Shown: positions 36,730 to 46,531 of the stretch, in pieces
Layout of the letters: the number at the start of each line of letters is the position of its first letter
Position numbering within the stretch: position 1 is the stretch's first letter
NCBI GenBank assembly: GCA_030694985.1
Contig: JAUYTV010000009.1
Location: forward strand, 19,964 to 83,963
DNA: 64,000 nucleotides
Direction of reading: 5' to 3'
Source: Methanoregula sp.
GTDB taxonomy: Archaea > Halobacteriota > Methanomicrobia > Methanomicrobiales > Methanospirillaceae
Translations under genes and position numbers: made by a program
Notes under the pieces: model-generated
Seen by the model: only the letters and a program-made list of their open reading frames with translations
Databases searched by the model: none
What the model was told of the DNA's origin: nothing

Positions 36730-37788
36730 TTACACCACCAGGTATTCCGCTATCTTTTCGGAAGGCAGTTTTGACTCTTTTCCTCTGGCAAGCGCCCGGA
36801 GATTGAACACCTCGTACTTCTTCTTCTCGAGATAGACAAGAATCGGATGAATAGAGATGGGATTGCGCTTTGACATCCGCTCCATCTGGTCCAGCTGTAC
36901 GCGGGTGAGTCTGCTCTCAACATCGCGGATCGCTTTTTCATTTCTCAGCTCATCAAGAAGTGCAATGATTGACTTCTGGCGAATTTTTCCCTTGAGTGCA
37001 TCGATAAATTCGTTCTGGTCCTTTATCGTATTCAGGGTAACAAAATCCGCTGCTGACAGCGTGCCTCCAAAAATATACATAGACCGGGCATCTTCTTCAA
37101 AAGTATCTGCACGCAGCCGGAATAAGGTCTTGACATTCTTGATATCAATTTCAAGCCGGATGAAATCAAGGAATAGTTTTCCTCCTTTGATTCCACTCTC
37201 CGCTTCAGCAATGATCTCTGAGTAGAACTGTTTGTAGAGCTCGTTTTCCAGCTGTGAATAGGAGCCACTTTCCTTTGAGAGAGGGTATTCACGTGCGAAC
37301 ACCTGAGGGTACATCCTGTACCCTTTAAGCATTTCCACAATCTTGTCTGGACTTTCCTCAGCCAAAAGACGATCCAGTGCAATCCTGTCAAGACTTCCTG
37401 CAGGAATGAGGATCTCTTTGATCTTGCCGGTCTTTGCGCCCTGCAACCTGCCTTTTAGGATGGTGAGTACATTCTGGATATCCCAGCGATGGAGATATGC
37501 CCGGGTGAACTGCTTTAGGGTGCCCGGTGTGATCTCCTGGATTTTCTGGTATTCCTTTGCAAGGTTCCAGGAGAGTGCAACTTCAATAAGGTCAATCCCT
37601 TTGAACGTTGTCCCCAGCTCATCGATCTCCTGCTTGTAATCGGTTTCACCAATTAATCGTGTGATCTCGGGCAGGTTCATGTTGAGCATCCGCATATACT
37701 CCTCCTTTGGGAGCAGGGTTGTTTTTCTCACCCGCATTCTTGTACAAATGTAGATGTACGGTGATGCACCAAACCTCATACCAGCCAT
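36730..37788 (-). CDS. atpC: A-type ATP synthase subunit C
   Basis: A 352-residue, largely helical subunit (homologue of yeast d) that sits on the c-ring and joins it to the central stalk. Recognisable parts are YIYICTRMRVRKTTLLPKEEY near the start, LIEVALSWNLAKEYQKI, and RLEIDIKNVKTLFRLRA. A good GGAGGT ribosome-binding site precedes the ATG at 37788. Confidence 0.95.
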   Translation of the reverse strand: MAGMRFGASPYIYICTRMRVRKTTLLPKEEYMRMLNMNLPEITRLIGETDYKQEIDELGTTFKGIDLIEVALSWNLAKEYQKIQEITPGTLKQFTRAYLHRWDIQNVLTILKGRLQGAKTGKIKEILIPAGSLDRIALDRLLAEESPDKIVEMLKGYRMYPQVFAREYPLSKESGSYSQLENELYKQFYSEIIAEAESGIKGGKLFLDFIRLEIDIKNVKTLFRLRADTFEEDARSMYIFGGTLSAADFVTLNTIKDQNEFIDALKGKIRQKSIIALLDELRNEKAIRDVESRLTRVQLDQMERMSKRNPISIHPILVYLEKKKYEVFNLRALARGKESKLPSEKIAEYLVV

Positions 37789-37800
37789 GCATGTACCTCC

Positions 37801-38379
37801 CTATACGAACAGGATATCGGATGCATCTTTCAACCCGGATTCCCAGACCTTTGCAAGGAATGTGCGATAACTGTAATCAATCTGCAGCGCTGCTCCTTCA
37901 CCTTCGATGAGAACCCCGCCATCGATGTTGACCGGATCGCCCATCTTAAATCCCGCAAAATCGGGATTCTCAGCAATGATTGCCTTTGCTGCTGCCACAT
38001 CTCTGGCATTGCAGTAGACCTTTCCTTTCGAGATCTCCTTTTTAGCTTCGGTGAGGAGTTTTTTAATCGCTTCCCGATGGAAGCTTTCAGGGAGTCCGGC
38101 AATCTCTTTTCTTGTCGCTTCGTAGACCTCGTCCAAAAGCGCCTTTTGCGAATTTAAGATCTCGCGTTTGCCAAGAAGGTTTGCTGCAGAGACATCCTGA
38201 CCAATGATATGGGCGGCCTTTTTTCCAGACTCTGTCTCTGCGGCAAGTTTGATCTCTTCAACACGCTTTTGTGCAACTACCAGGATCTTTTCAATTTCCT
38301 GCTTTGACTCAGCCTGGATCCTTGCAGCTTCGCTTCTGCCTTTTTCCCTGATCTCTTCTACAACGGCTTCCAGTCCCAT
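37801..38379 (-). CDS. atpE: A-type ATP synthase subunit E
   Basis: A 192-residue peripheral-stalk subunit. The N-terminal half is a long charged coiled coil (VVEEIREKGRSEAARIQAESKQEIEKIL), which pairs with subunit H. The C-terminal alpha/beta domain, including VNIDGGVLIEGEGAALQIDYSYRTFL, docks to the head. CGGAGC precedes the ATG. Confidence 0.95.
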   Translation of the reverse strand: MGLEAVVEEIREKGRSEAARIQAESKQEIEKILVVAQKRVEEIKLAAETESGKKAAHIIGQDVSAANLLGKREILNSQKALLDEVYEATRKEIAGLPESFHREAIKKLLTEAKKEISKGKVYCNARDVAAAKAIIAENPDFAGFKMGDPVNIDGGVLIEGEGAALQIDYSYRTFLAKVWESGLKDASDILFV

Positions 38380-38391
38380 TGTCTGCTCCGT

Positions 38392-38664
38392 TTATACGAA
38401 CAAGAGCAGGAGAGCGACGACCAGACCGAAGATAACAATCGTTTCCGGAATAACGGTAAGCAGGAGAACCAGACCGAATACTTCCTTGTTTTCGGCTGTT
38501 GCACCTACTGCTGCAGTACCGATTGCCATCTCTGCAAGACCTGCACCAATACCGGTCATCCCTACTGCGAGACCTGCACCAAGTGCCTTCATTCCGAGCT
38601 GCGATGCCTTTACTGCTTCAACACTCATTCCAACGTCAATTGCTGTTACTAATTCTGCTGCCAT
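38392..38664 (-). CDS. atpK: A-type ATP synthase subunit K (proteolipid, c-ring)
   Basis: A 90-residue two-helix proteolipid forming the ion-carrying rotor ring. The second helix holds the essential carboxylate in IPETIVIFG (E74), followed by T75, a possible sodium ligand. The first helix holds a second carboxylate, E45 in GLAEMAIG, at the place where sodium-binding rings often have Gln. This fits a two-carboxylate ion site. GGAGG precedes the ATG and overlaps the atpI stop. Confidence 0.95.
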   Translation of the reverse strand: MAAELVTAIDVGMSVEAVKASQLGMKALGAGLAVGMTGIGAGLAEMAIGTAAVGATAENKEVFGLVLLLTVIPETIVIFGLVVALLLLFV

Positions 38665-38667
38665 AAT

Positions 38668-40635
38668 TTAATCCTCCGTAAATCTTCTTTTCATTCCAAA
38701 TGGAACGTACTTAACGCCTCCACCTTTATAGAATTTGGTGAAGAATTCAACATAATGCAACCTGATTGAGTGGAGTCCTCCACCCATTATACCTAAGACT
38801 GTGTTGAGTGCATGTCCAAAAAGGAACACGACCAGTCCGGCAATGATGACGACAATACTGAAAATTGAAAAATTTTCCAACTGGGGTTGAATTAACATCC
38901 CAATGGCTATGAAATTGATAACCATCGCAATAGCTACAGATGAGAACCCGACCGCAACAATACGGGCATACGATAATACATGTGAGATGATTGAAGGAAG
39001 TTCCACAACTTCAAGCACTGAGTCGCGTGCGATCAACAAAATCCCCAGAACCGCAAGCACTAAACCGATAACTACACCGTAATTAACAATGGATACTACC
39101 GGTGGAAGCCCGGTTAAGTTTGGCATGAGCGGCAATGCGGCAATTGACCAGATGGCAATCAGAATACCCCACATGACCGCCAGCCAGCCAAAATTGGCCA
39201 GCATCGCTTTTGTCCGGTGCTCGCCATGGTCCTGCTGTGCATGGTTTATAATGCCAAGGATACGCCCGAGCGAAATATGCAAAACGCCGATCCAGATGGA
39301 CAGGATCAACAGATCCGGAATCATCGGGCCATGCCCACCATGCTCTGCTATAAGATGGCGGGAGGGCATGAGCGGTGTCAGTCCCGGAATTGCAAATCCA
39401 AGGAACTCACTAAAGAGCAGACCAAAGAAGATACTCGAAATGCTCGCATTCCTGAGCACGGTGAGCAAATACCGGCCTTCTTCACCCTTTAAGAATTTCC
39501 TGAGTCCCAGTGACATCGCAAGGAGAATCAACCCGTACCCAACATCTCCAAGAATCAGCCCAAAGAAGATGGGAAATACGATCGAAACCATAAGGGTTGG
39601 ATCGAGCTCGGTATATTTTGGCCGGCTGTACACGTCAATGAGCACCTGTGTGGGTTTTGCAAATGACGGGTTGTTGTACTCAACAGGAACACTGTCGTGT
39701 TCAAAGTCGATCGGTAACACGGTGACATAGATCTTACCTTCAGTTGCTTTGACAAGATCTGCAGTCACCGCATCAACACGATCAGATGGTACCCAGCCTT
39801 CTGCCACAAAAGTCTGCTTTGTTGTTGCAAACCGCAGCGGGGCTTCGTTCTGCTCCACTTCAGCTTTTAAAAATTCCTCGCAGGTAACCAGAAACCCGCT
39901 GTGTTTTGTCCGGACTGCTTCGAGTTTCTTAATGATCTCATCGAACTCCGTTTTCATGGTGGAGATCTCACCGGAATAATAATCGATCCGTGCCTGCGGA
40001 GTTCCGGACTCTTCTGGGATCTGTACGGGCTGGAATGCCGCCTCCTGCAATGCCCGTTCAACTTCGCTGCGCTCACCGGCAGGCGCGACAATAACAATGA
40101 AATTCTTGTCTTTGCCCGGTGAATACGACATTTCGCAGGGCACAGAGAGTTTTACTTCACGTGCTACATAACCAGCGAACACGACAAAGCCTGAATATCC
40201 CCGATACATGTCCAAATCGACCGGTACGGTAAGAAACGGTCTGATCTCGGCAATTTTCTGCTCGTTCTCTTTTACCCTGGTATCCAGCTGTGAGCGCCTG
40301 ACAATCAGATCCACAACTTCTTTTTCAAGAAGCGGGAGTTCGCGTTCAATTCTGGATTTCAATTCTGTACTGGTGCAGATCTTTGCTGAATCAATGTCAT
40401 CTCCGTGGATAGAGGTGGCATTTTCTATTGCCCGTATCTTGACGAGATCAACAGATGCTTCGCTTGCTCCTGAAAGAGGTGTGCCGATCTTAAAGCCCTC
40501 GTAACCCTCTGCCCGTGCTTCAACGAACTCTTCGATATGAAACAGGCGATGGCGATAGAGTTCCGCAACAACCGGGGCCATCCGGTCCCGTGAAGCGACG
40601 ATGAGCAACCGGCTCATCTGCTTAGGCGCTAACAT
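38668..40635 (-). CDS. atpI: A-type ATP synthase subunit I (a subunit)
   Basis: A 655-residue membrane stator subunit. The N-terminal ~340 residues form a cytoplasmic coiled-coil/alpha-beta arm that binds the peripheral stalks. The C-terminal part has about eight membrane helices, including SYARIVAVGFSSVAIAMVIN with the Arg that faces the c-ring carboxylate. The ATG at 40635 is preferred because AAGGAG lies about 8 bp upstream; it overlaps the end of atpH by 14 bp. Confidence 0.95.
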   Translation of the reverse strand: MLAPKQMSRLLIVASRDRMAPVVAELYRHRLFHIEEFVEARAEGYEGFKIGTPLSGASEASVDLVKIRAIENATSIHGDDIDSAKICTSTELKSRIERELPLLEKEVVDLIVRRSQLDTRVKENEQKIAEIRPFLTVPVDLDMYRGYSGFVVFAGYVAREVKLSVPCEMSYSPGKDKNFIVIVAPAGERSEVERALQEAAFQPVQIPEESGTPQARIDYYSGEISTMKTEFDEIIKKLEAVRTKHSGFLVTCEEFLKAEVEQNEAPLRFATTKQTFVAEGWVPSDRVDAVTADLVKATEGKIYVTVLPIDFEHDSVPVEYNNPSFAKPTQVLIDVYSRPKYTELDPTLMVSIVFPIFFGLILGDVGYGLILLAMSLGLRKFLKGEEGRYLLTVLRNASISSIFFGLLFSEFLGFAIPGLTPLMPSRHLIAEHGGHGPMIPDLLILSIWIGVLHISLGRILGIINHAQQDHGEHRTKAMLANFGWLAVMWGILIAIWSIAALPLMPNLTGLPPVVSIVNYGVVIGLVLAVLGILLIARDSVLEVVELPSIISHVLSYARIVAVGFSSVAIAMVINFIAIGMLIQPQLENFSIFSIVVIIAGLVVFLFGHALNTVLGIMGGGLHSIRLHYVEFFTKFYKGGGVKYVPFGMKRRFTED

Positions 40636-40951
40636 GCAGCTGCTCCTTAAACCGCACAACCAGCAGCTGCACTGCTTTTGAAAGGTTCTTTTTTCCTTTC
40701 TCTTTCAATGCCGCTGCGCGCTCATTGCCACTTTTTATGATTTCGGCGTGCTTAAGTGCTGCCTGGTGACGTGCTTCTTCCAGTTTCAGCTTTTTGTATT
40801 GTTCAGCATTACTCTGCGCTTTTGCAACCAGATTATCAGATTCGAGCTCAGCCTGGGAATGTTTATGCTTCTTCTCTTCCTGGGCCTTGCTGATCACCGA
40901 TTGGTACTCTTCTTCAGCTTTCTTGATGTCTTGTAGGACCTCAGTCTTCAT
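40622..40951 (-). CDS. atpH: A-type ATP synthase subunit H
   Basis: A 109-residue peripheral-stalk subunit, almost entirely a charged helix (QDIKKAEEEYQSVISKAQEEKKHKHSQAEL) able to form a right-handed coiled coil with subunit E. It is the first gene of the nine-gene operon H-I-K-E-C-F-A-B-D. A strong GAGGAGGG precedes the ATG, and a TATA-like CATATATTCC lies upstream near 40995-41005. Confidence 0.92.
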   Translation of the reverse strand: MKTEVLQDIKKAEEEYQSVISKAQEEKKHKHSQAELESDNLVAKAQSNAEQYKKLKLEEARHQAALKHAEIIKSGNERAAALKEKGKKNLSKAVQLLVVRFKEQLHVSA

Positions 40952-41131
40952 CCAACCCTCCTCTCACGGCAGTACAATAGTTGGTGAAAAAAGGAATATA
41001 TGTATTGTTATTTACGATCGGGATCGTGCCACTGGTTTTAAAAAATATTGCAATTTTGAAAATCTTATGCAAAGAGCAAGGAGTGAGCATCCTGAACAAA
41101 GCGAACAGTTCCAGACCAGCGACCGGAAAAA

Positions 41132-41380
41132 TTACCCAATATCATCCGGCTTCCGGATTTTGAGACCGGATACCCGGGAAAAATCCCGGTCATAGGTTAC
41201 GATGGTTCCAATCGAATGCTCTTCCATGCAGGCAACGTGAAGAGCATCGTTTCCAAGAAGGCCCCCCTCCTGCATTATGGTAAACGATCGTTCAAACGTT
41301 GCGGGGAAAATACCCCCGACCCTCTCGCTTTCGTGCTCATGATAGGAGATATATGACTGTAAATAAAATGAACTAAACCG
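41132..41380 (-). pseudogene. PIN-domain (VapC-like) toxin, C-terminal remnant
   Basis: A minus-strand frame ending at TAA (41132-41134) encodes the C-terminal half of a PIN ribonuclease: GGLLGNDALHVACMEEHSIG followed by TIVTYDRDFSRV and LKIRKPDDIG. The Asp in NDALH and the T-x-D-x-D-F motif are PIN hallmarks. The frame continues upstream through about 35 more plausible residues up to the abiEii stop, but the N-terminal half with the first catalytic Asp and any start codon are absent. No antitoxin partner is seen. Confidence 0.6.
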
Positions 41381-42170
41381 ATTTCACATTCTCCAGGAAT
41401 TTGTTCACCTGGGCAGCTACGATTGATCGCTTGTATCGGGTTTCTGAAAATGTTTCAACACCAAAAGAGCCCGCAGAAGTTCCATCACGGAATTTTTTCT
41501 GTATCACCGCGAGTGAATTTCTTGTAAGATCTCTTTTTTCACTGGAGATCCCTTCCCGTGCGAAATTCTGGTTGAAGTAATGGGCTGCCTGTTCAGGTCC
41601 GCCGTTGTAGTGAGTCAGCGCGAAAATATCGTATGCATCCTTTAAGTTTTTCCGGTTTCCCAGTGCCTGGCCTTTCAAAATGATCGATCCAGCTAAATCA
41701 AGAACGTTAAAAACTGTGCTATCGACACCGTTTTCAGGGAGTATTGTTTCGATCTTTTTTTGAAAATTAAAATCAAAGGCGATATCGGCACCCTCAAACA
41801 TGAACGCCTCCAGATCGGGCTGGACCCTGAAATGATAGCCGAGCTCGCATTTATCGCACAGGAAATCGATATGAATTAAATAATAATTCCCGTCAAGCGG
41901 GGATTTTATTTTTCTTTCAAACCTGAAGTGGTTTTCCTCAACATATCCGAGATCGGTTACAATCTTTCTGATACTTTCATACCTGGGTAGGATGGTTGTC
42001 TTTAAGACAAGATCGATATCGACACTTCCGCAGTGCTCGAAATAATTCTCAGTAATAAAGTAAGGAGCCCATCCTCCTGACAGCACCATATCGTCCCGGT
42101 ACGTGTGCAATGCGAGACCGAGCTCAAGGAGTGCTGATTTTGAGGTTTCTGTGATTTCGCGCGAGTACAT
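41373..42170 (-). CDS. abiEii: AbiEii-type nucleotidyltransferase toxin
   Basis: A 265-residue protein of the AbiEii/type IV toxin family, which transfers nucleotides to tRNA or another target to stop growth, for example during phage infection. The nucleotidyltransferase core shows VLSGGWAPYF and SVDIDLVL (the GG and DxD metal motifs, about 30-55), with LIHIDFL supplying a third acidic residue. A helical C-terminal part follows. It starts 5 bp after the antitoxin gene. Confidence 0.8.
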   Translation of the reverse strand: MYSREITETSKSALLELGLALHTYRDDMVLSGGWAPYFITENYFEHCGSVDIDLVLKTTILPRYESIRKIVTDLGYVEENHFRFERKIKSPLDGNYYLIHIDFLCDKCELGYHFRVQPDLEAFMFEGADIAFDFNFQKKIETILPENGVDSTVFNVLDLAGSIILKGQALGNRKNLKDAYDIFALTHYNGGPEQAAHYFNQNFAREGISSEKRDLTRNSLAVIQKKFRDGTSAGSFGVETFSETRYKRSIVAAQVNKFLENVKSV

Positions 42171-42175
42171 GATTC

Positions 42176-42883
42176 TTAATCCTGATATTTATCCCAGCGT
42201 TTTTGAATGATCTTCCACAGTTCATCAGCCGCTTCTCTGCCCCGGGCGGGATAGTTATACAGATCAACGTAGAGCTGAATGTCTGAAACTACCCTTATGC
42301 CATCAATCTCCTGTGCACCGTAAAAAATTCCGTTACCGGGAGCAATGGCAAATTTTACATTCCCGTTCTCTTCAACAGGCATAAGGTCCAGATCGTGTGC
42401 CAGTTTCCCGGCGTCTGATCCTTTCCATATGTACATATGCGTGTTTGTCGGTCTGACAAAAGGTTCAACAAGCAGTGCGCCGGCAAGGCCGGTCAGTGCA
42501 TACTCTCCGGGTTTTTGCCTTTTGAGTCTGCTCAAAAATTTCAAAATATCCTGTTCACTGGTGTAGTATTCAACAAACGTGGTATTTGCAACAAAGTGGG
42601 AAAAAGTTGCCCAGCGTTTGAGCAAATCTTCCGGAGCCATGATCTTCAGTTCCGACCGGGCAGAAGCACGGAGTGCGAGACGCTGGCTGATCAATGTGTT
42701 TGATACCCGGGAGGTATATCCCAGGGCTGTGCCGGATTCTTTTGCCAAATCCCTGAGCGCCCAGGTTTTTGGATAGCTGACAAGCAGTACGCGTAGGATA
42801 TCGCTGGCTTTTTTCGAAAATATGTTTGCTACCAGATCCGGGCCATGTTCACGATTCAATGGCTGTTCTTTTTTTGTGAACAT
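42176..42883 (-). CDS. abiEi: AbiEi-type antitoxin/transcriptional repressor
   Basis: A 235-residue protein with an N-terminal winged helix (about 20-80, KTWALRDLAKESGTALGYTSRVSNTL) and the AbiEi C-terminal domain (VVSDIQLYVDLYNYPARGREAADEL). Such antitoxins repress their own operon by binding inverted repeats. Matching repeats (GTGAACATA) overlap its start codon and promoter. Together with the downstream toxin it forms a type IV module. Confidence 0.8.
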   Translation of the reverse strand: MFTKKEQPLNREHGPDLVANIFSKKASDILRVLLVSYPKTWALRDLAKESGTALGYTSRVSNTLISQRLALRASARSELKIMAPEDLLKRWATFSHFVANTTFVEYYTSEQDILKFLSRLKRQKPGEYALTGLAGALLVEPFVRPTNTHMYIWKGSDAGKLAHDLDLMPVEENGNVKFAIAPGNGIFYGAQEIDGIRVVSDIQLYVDLYNYPARGREAADELWKIIQKRWDKYQD

Positions 42884-42938
42884 AATATCTTATTCGGTAT
42901 GTTCACTATTTAATCATTGTTCATTTTTTGTGAACATA
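42876..42938. promoter_or_regulatory. Three GTGAACATA boxes in the abiE promoter
   Basis: GTGAACATA occurs at 42876-42884, its inverse TATGTTCAC at 42898-42906, and again GTGAACATA at 42930-42938. The first contains the abiEi start codon. Spacing between the boxes (13 and 23 bp) and location fit autoregulatory operators for the AbiEi repressor. Inferred. Confidence 0.65.
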
Positions 42939-42954
42939 AATATTCGTGCCAGTT

Positions 42955-43237
42955 CCAAACCTCTATCGTGAGGTATTTTTATTGATTTATGTCACCGCAC
43001 CACAGGAGACCTGCACTCCGCTCAACCCACTTCTCCTTCGGAGATCCTCTCTCAGTGAAGGGGTCACAGCCTCAACTCCGGCACAAATCCACCCAATTCC
43101 GGCACACGCATTTTAAAAAACTCCTGAATGATGTTTTCGCCAACTCAAAAATGATCCAGAGCGCCAATCCGAAATTGATCCACCCTATATAACAAAAAAG
43201 GGAATTTAGGAAATCGTCATTTCAGATCCTGTTTGCC
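42955..43237. other. Gene-free spacer in the accessory island
   Basis: About 280 bp between the abiE promoter and the tandem repeats. I see no convincing gene. Short imperfect repeats of CCGGCACA occur (43078 and 43109 regions), and a segment near 43095-43115 faintly resembles the AATTCCGCACA part of the downstream repeat, so a decayed extra copy is possible. Confidence 0.4.
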
Positions 43238-44012
43238 AAAAGGAGCCCGATTTAAAATATCGCATCCCTCCCGTAAGTCACATCTCCTAAAGAGGGTTTG
43301 TTATCGACGATGATCGATGGAGCCCGTAGGGGGGACTCCAAAAACAGGGGTTCCTTTCGTTTTGCCTGCTTAAACCCGATCCCAAGCGAGATCGTCTAGC
43401 CAATTGAGCCTATTTGCGCACATTTGACTCTCCGACGTTATTTTTTTGAATCCGGGCTCGCAGGAATAAGATAAAAATGAATTTACATCCATTTACCCCG
43501 AATTCCGCACATTTGCCGATCCCGGGTAAGACATACTCCGGATTGAAAACGCTAAAACGACCTCCATTTAACGAAAGGAGCCCGATTTGAAATATCGCAT
43601 CACTCCCGAAAGTCACATCTCCTAAAGAGGGTTTGTTATCGACGATGATCGACGGAGCCCGTAGGGGGGACTCCAAAACAGGGGTTCCTTTCGTTTTGCC
43701 TGCTTAAACCTGAACCCAAGCGAGATCGTCTAGCCAATTGAGCCTAATTGCGCACATTTGACTCTCCGACGTTATTTTTTTAAAATCCGGGCTCGCAGGA
43801 AAGAGATAAAAATGAATTTACATCCAATTGCCCTGAATTCCGCACATCTCCCGATCCCGGGTAAGACACACCCCCGATTGAAAACTCTAAAATGACCTCC
43901 ATTTGCCAAACGGAGCCCGATTTTAAATATAACATCCCTCCCGTAAGTCACATCTCCTGAAGAGGGCTTGTCATCGACGGTGAACGACGGAACCCGGAAG
44001 GGGGACTCCAAA
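43238..44012. repeat. Tandem repeat, about 2.3 copies of a 335-bp unit
   Basis: The phrase GGAGCCCGATTT recurs at 43242, 43577 and 43912, exactly 335 bp apart. Units 43238-43572 and 43573-43907 are about 90% identical throughout; a third, partial copy runs for about 105 bp and then loses similarity near 44012. Other shared blocks are AAGTCACATCTCCT, GACTCTCCGACGTTATTTTTTT and GATCCCGGGTAAGACA. Open frames exist on the minus strand, but the copies differ mostly at amino-acid-changing positions, so it looks non-coding. Its origin is unknown. Confidence 0.9.
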
Positions 44013-44071
44013 AAGGCCAAAAACATTTTCCCGACCCGCTCGTTATCGAATAATAATTTAAAAAAAAAGAT

Positions 44072-46489
44072 TTACTGATACTCTGGCGGCTGAACTTTCT
44101 GCGGAAGACCACCTTTGAAGTGCTGCTGGATCTTGCCATAATAATTCCGCAGGTTTTCGTTCATCGTGGGGTGCACCTTCTTCTGTGCCGCCTCAAAGTA
44201 TTTCATTGAGACGATCGTCTGACCATCGCGGAGGGCAAGCATCCCGGCTTCGCGGCACACGGATTCAAGATCCGATCCAACGAATCCTTCTGTAGTGCCG
44301 GCAATCGTTGTTGCAAGTGCGTCCCGGGCGGGATCGGAAAATGTCAGCTGCTTCTCATGCATCAGCTCGATGAGCCGCCTGCGCCGGGTCCCGGCAGGAA
44401 CACCCGTGGCATCATCTGCTGCCGGACTGATCGCTGCCTTAATCTCATCGGAGGTGACCACTTTATCCTTCCCGAGCTTCTCGACCAGTTCGCCAATATT
44501 GTCCTCAGAATATTTTCCACAGAGCCCGACAATCTCTTCAAGTGCCGAACCTTCGAGGGGCATGAACCGGGTGTGGATACCAATGATCTTCTTCCGGTCC
44601 TCGAGCGTTGGTTCACCGATATAGACGAGCCGGTCAAACCGTCCTGCACGCAGCAGGGCAGGATCCACAATGTCCGGGCGGTTCGTTGCGCCCATAACAA
44701 CCACATCCTTGAGATCCTCAAGGCCATCCATCTCGGTCAGGATCTGGTTGAGCACATTGTCGCTCACGTGCGAATCGCTGCTCGTGCCACGGGCGGGAGC
44801 CAGCGCATCGATCTCGTCAAAGAAGATGATAGAGGGAGCAACCTGCCGGGCTTTCTTAAAGACCTCGCGAACCGCCCGCTCGCTCTCGCCAACCCACTTG
44901 GATAACAGCTGGGGACCACGGACCGGAATAAAATTCGCCCCGCTCTCGCTTGCCACTGCCTTTGCGATCAGCGTCTTTCCCGTTCCCGGCGGACCATAGA
45001 GCAGGATCCCCCGTGGGGGTACAATGCCAAGGTCTTCGAATTTCTGCCGATCTTTGAGTGGAAGCTCGATTGCTTCCCGCACTTCGGTCTTGGCCGATTC
45101 GAGGCCGCCTACGTTCTGCCATTTCACATGGGAAACTTCGAGCATCACTTCGCGCATTGCGCTCGGTCCCACATCACGCTGGGCGCTGCGGAAGTCACTC
45201 GCATAGACCTTGAGCGTATCGAGAATCTCCTGCGGGATCTCCTCGGCATCGAGATCGAGGTCCGGCAAATACCTGCGCAGGGCACGTATGGCCGCCTCAC
45301 GGGCAAGTGCTGCAAGGTCTGCACCGACAAAACCGTGCGTCTGCTGGGCGAGCACATCGAGGCTCACATCTTCAGAGAGCGGCATGCCCCGGCTGTGGAT
45401 CTTTAAGATATCGATCCGATCCGTCTCTACAGGCACGCCGATCTCGATCTCCCGGTCAAACCGCCCGGGCCTGCGGAGCGCTGCATCGATCGCATCGACA
45501 CGGTTCGTTGCACCGATCACAACCACCTGCCCGCGTTCCTCAAGCCCATCCATCATGGTTAAGAGCTGGGCTACAACCCTTCGTTCAACTTCCCCGGTCA
45601 CTTCCTCGCGACGGGGCGCAATGGAATCCAGTTCGTCGATGAAGATGATTGATGGTGCGTTCTCCCGCGCCTCTTCAAAGACCTCGCGGAGCCGCTGCTC
45701 ACTCTCGCCGTAATATTTCGAGATCACTTCCGGCCCGGCAATCGAGATGAAGTGCGCCCCGCTCTCACTTGCCACTGCCTTTGCGATCAAAGTCTTACCT
45801 GTGCCCGGCGGACCATACAGTAAAACACCCTTGGGGGGTTCGATGCCCAGCTTCTGGAAGAGCTCCGGGTGCCGGAGCGGGAGCTCGATTGTCTCTCTGA
45901 GCCGCTGGAGCTCGTCTTTTAATCCACCGATATCCTCGTACGAGAACCGCTTGATACCTTCAAAACCGGCTGCGGGTTTGTCAGAGAACTCAATTGTAGT
46001 ATTCTTGGTGATGATGACTGCTTCTTCCGGCTCGATCTCCATGACCTTGAACGCCACGATCTGGGGCTGGAGGAAAGGAAGTCCCAGCATGATCGGGACA
46101 GAATCGTTCATTGACACCGGAAAATCGATCAGCCCGTTCACCACATGAGGATTATTTGCAACCGGTATTTTCTTTGGCAGATCTTCTGGGGGTGCGAGCA
46201 CTATCCGTTTGGCTTCCACTTCCTCAGAGATTTTAATGATCTTGACCGTATCTCCGATTGCTACACCGGCATTCTGCCGGGTAAAATTATCGATCCGGAC
46301 CTTGCGCTGGTTCCAGTCCTCGACAAGAGCCCGCCAGACCTTGGCCACAGTCCGACGTTTTCCTTCGATTGCAACCAGATCTCCGGGCGAGATCTTTAAC
46401 AGGAGCATCGTCTCGGGATCGAGCCGGGCCTTTCCACCACCCTGATCGCCGGGATACGCGGAATCCACTCTCAATTGCACTTCAGGCAT
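44072..46489 (-). CDS. cdc48: Cdc48/VCP-type AAA+ ATPase
   Basis: An 805-residue hexameric unfoldase that feeds proteins to the proteasome or remodels complexes. The N-domain (about 1-185, starting [17 protein letters not shown]) is followed by two AAA+ modules, each with GPPGTGKT and a FIDELD/FDEID Walker B (D1 about 200-430, D2 about 480-720). The arginine fingers and GATNR sensor segments are present. The ATG at 46489 is chosen because TATAAA (46512-46523) lies about 28 bp away, indicating a leaderless mRNA; an in-frame ATG at 46504 is the alternative. Confidence 0.94.
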   Translation of the reverse strand: MPEVQLRVDSAYPGDQGGGKARLDPETMLLLKISPGDLVAIEGKRRTVAKVWRALVEDWNQRKVRIDNFTRQNAGVAIGDTVKIIKISEEVEAKRIVLAPPEDLPKKIPVANNPHVVNGLIDFPVSMNDSVPIMLGLPFLQPQIVAFKVMEIEPEEAVIITKNTTIEFSDKPAAGFEGIKRFSYEDIGGLKDELQRLRETIELPLRHPELFQKLGIEPPKGVLLYGPPGTGKTLIAKAVASESGAHFISIAGPEVISKYYGESEQRLREVFEEARENAPSIIFIDELDSIAPRREEVTGEVERRVVAQLLTMMDGLEERGQVVVIGATNRVDAIDAALRRPGRFDREIEIGVPVETDRIDILKIHSRGMPLSEDVSLDVLAQQTHGFVGADLAALAREAAIRALRRYLPDLDLDAEEIPQEILDTLKVYASDFRSAQRDVGPSAMREVMLEVSHVKWQNVGGLESAKTEVREAIELPLKDRQKFEDLGIVPPRGILLYGPPGTGKTLIAKAVASESGANFIPVRGPQLLSKWVGESERAVREVFKKARQVAPSIIFFDEIDALAPARGTSSDSHVSDNVLNQILTEMDGLEDLKDVVVMGATNRPDIVDPALLRAGRFDRLVYIGEPTLEDRKKIIGIHTRFMPLEGSALEEIVGLCGKYSEDNIGELVEKLGKDKVVTSDEIKAAISPAADDATGVPAGTRRRRLIELMHEKQLTFSDPARDALATTIAGTTEGFVGSDLESVCREAGMLALRDGQTIVSMKYFEAAQKKVHPTMNENLRNYYGKIQQHFKGGLPQKVQPPEYQ

Positions 46490-46531
46490 TACCTTAAAGG
46501 TCATATACGCAGGGATTTATAGGTACTGTAA

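Noticed and set aside
43238..44012. CRISPR array
   Set aside because: The repeat unit is 335 bp and contiguous, with no short repeat/unique spacer alternation and no cas genes nearby.
43410..44026. Two similar minus-strand frames (88 and 84 codons) in the tandem repeats, as a gene pair
   Set aside because: They are similar only because the DNA is repeated. Between copies many base changes alter amino acids, which argues against selection on a protein.
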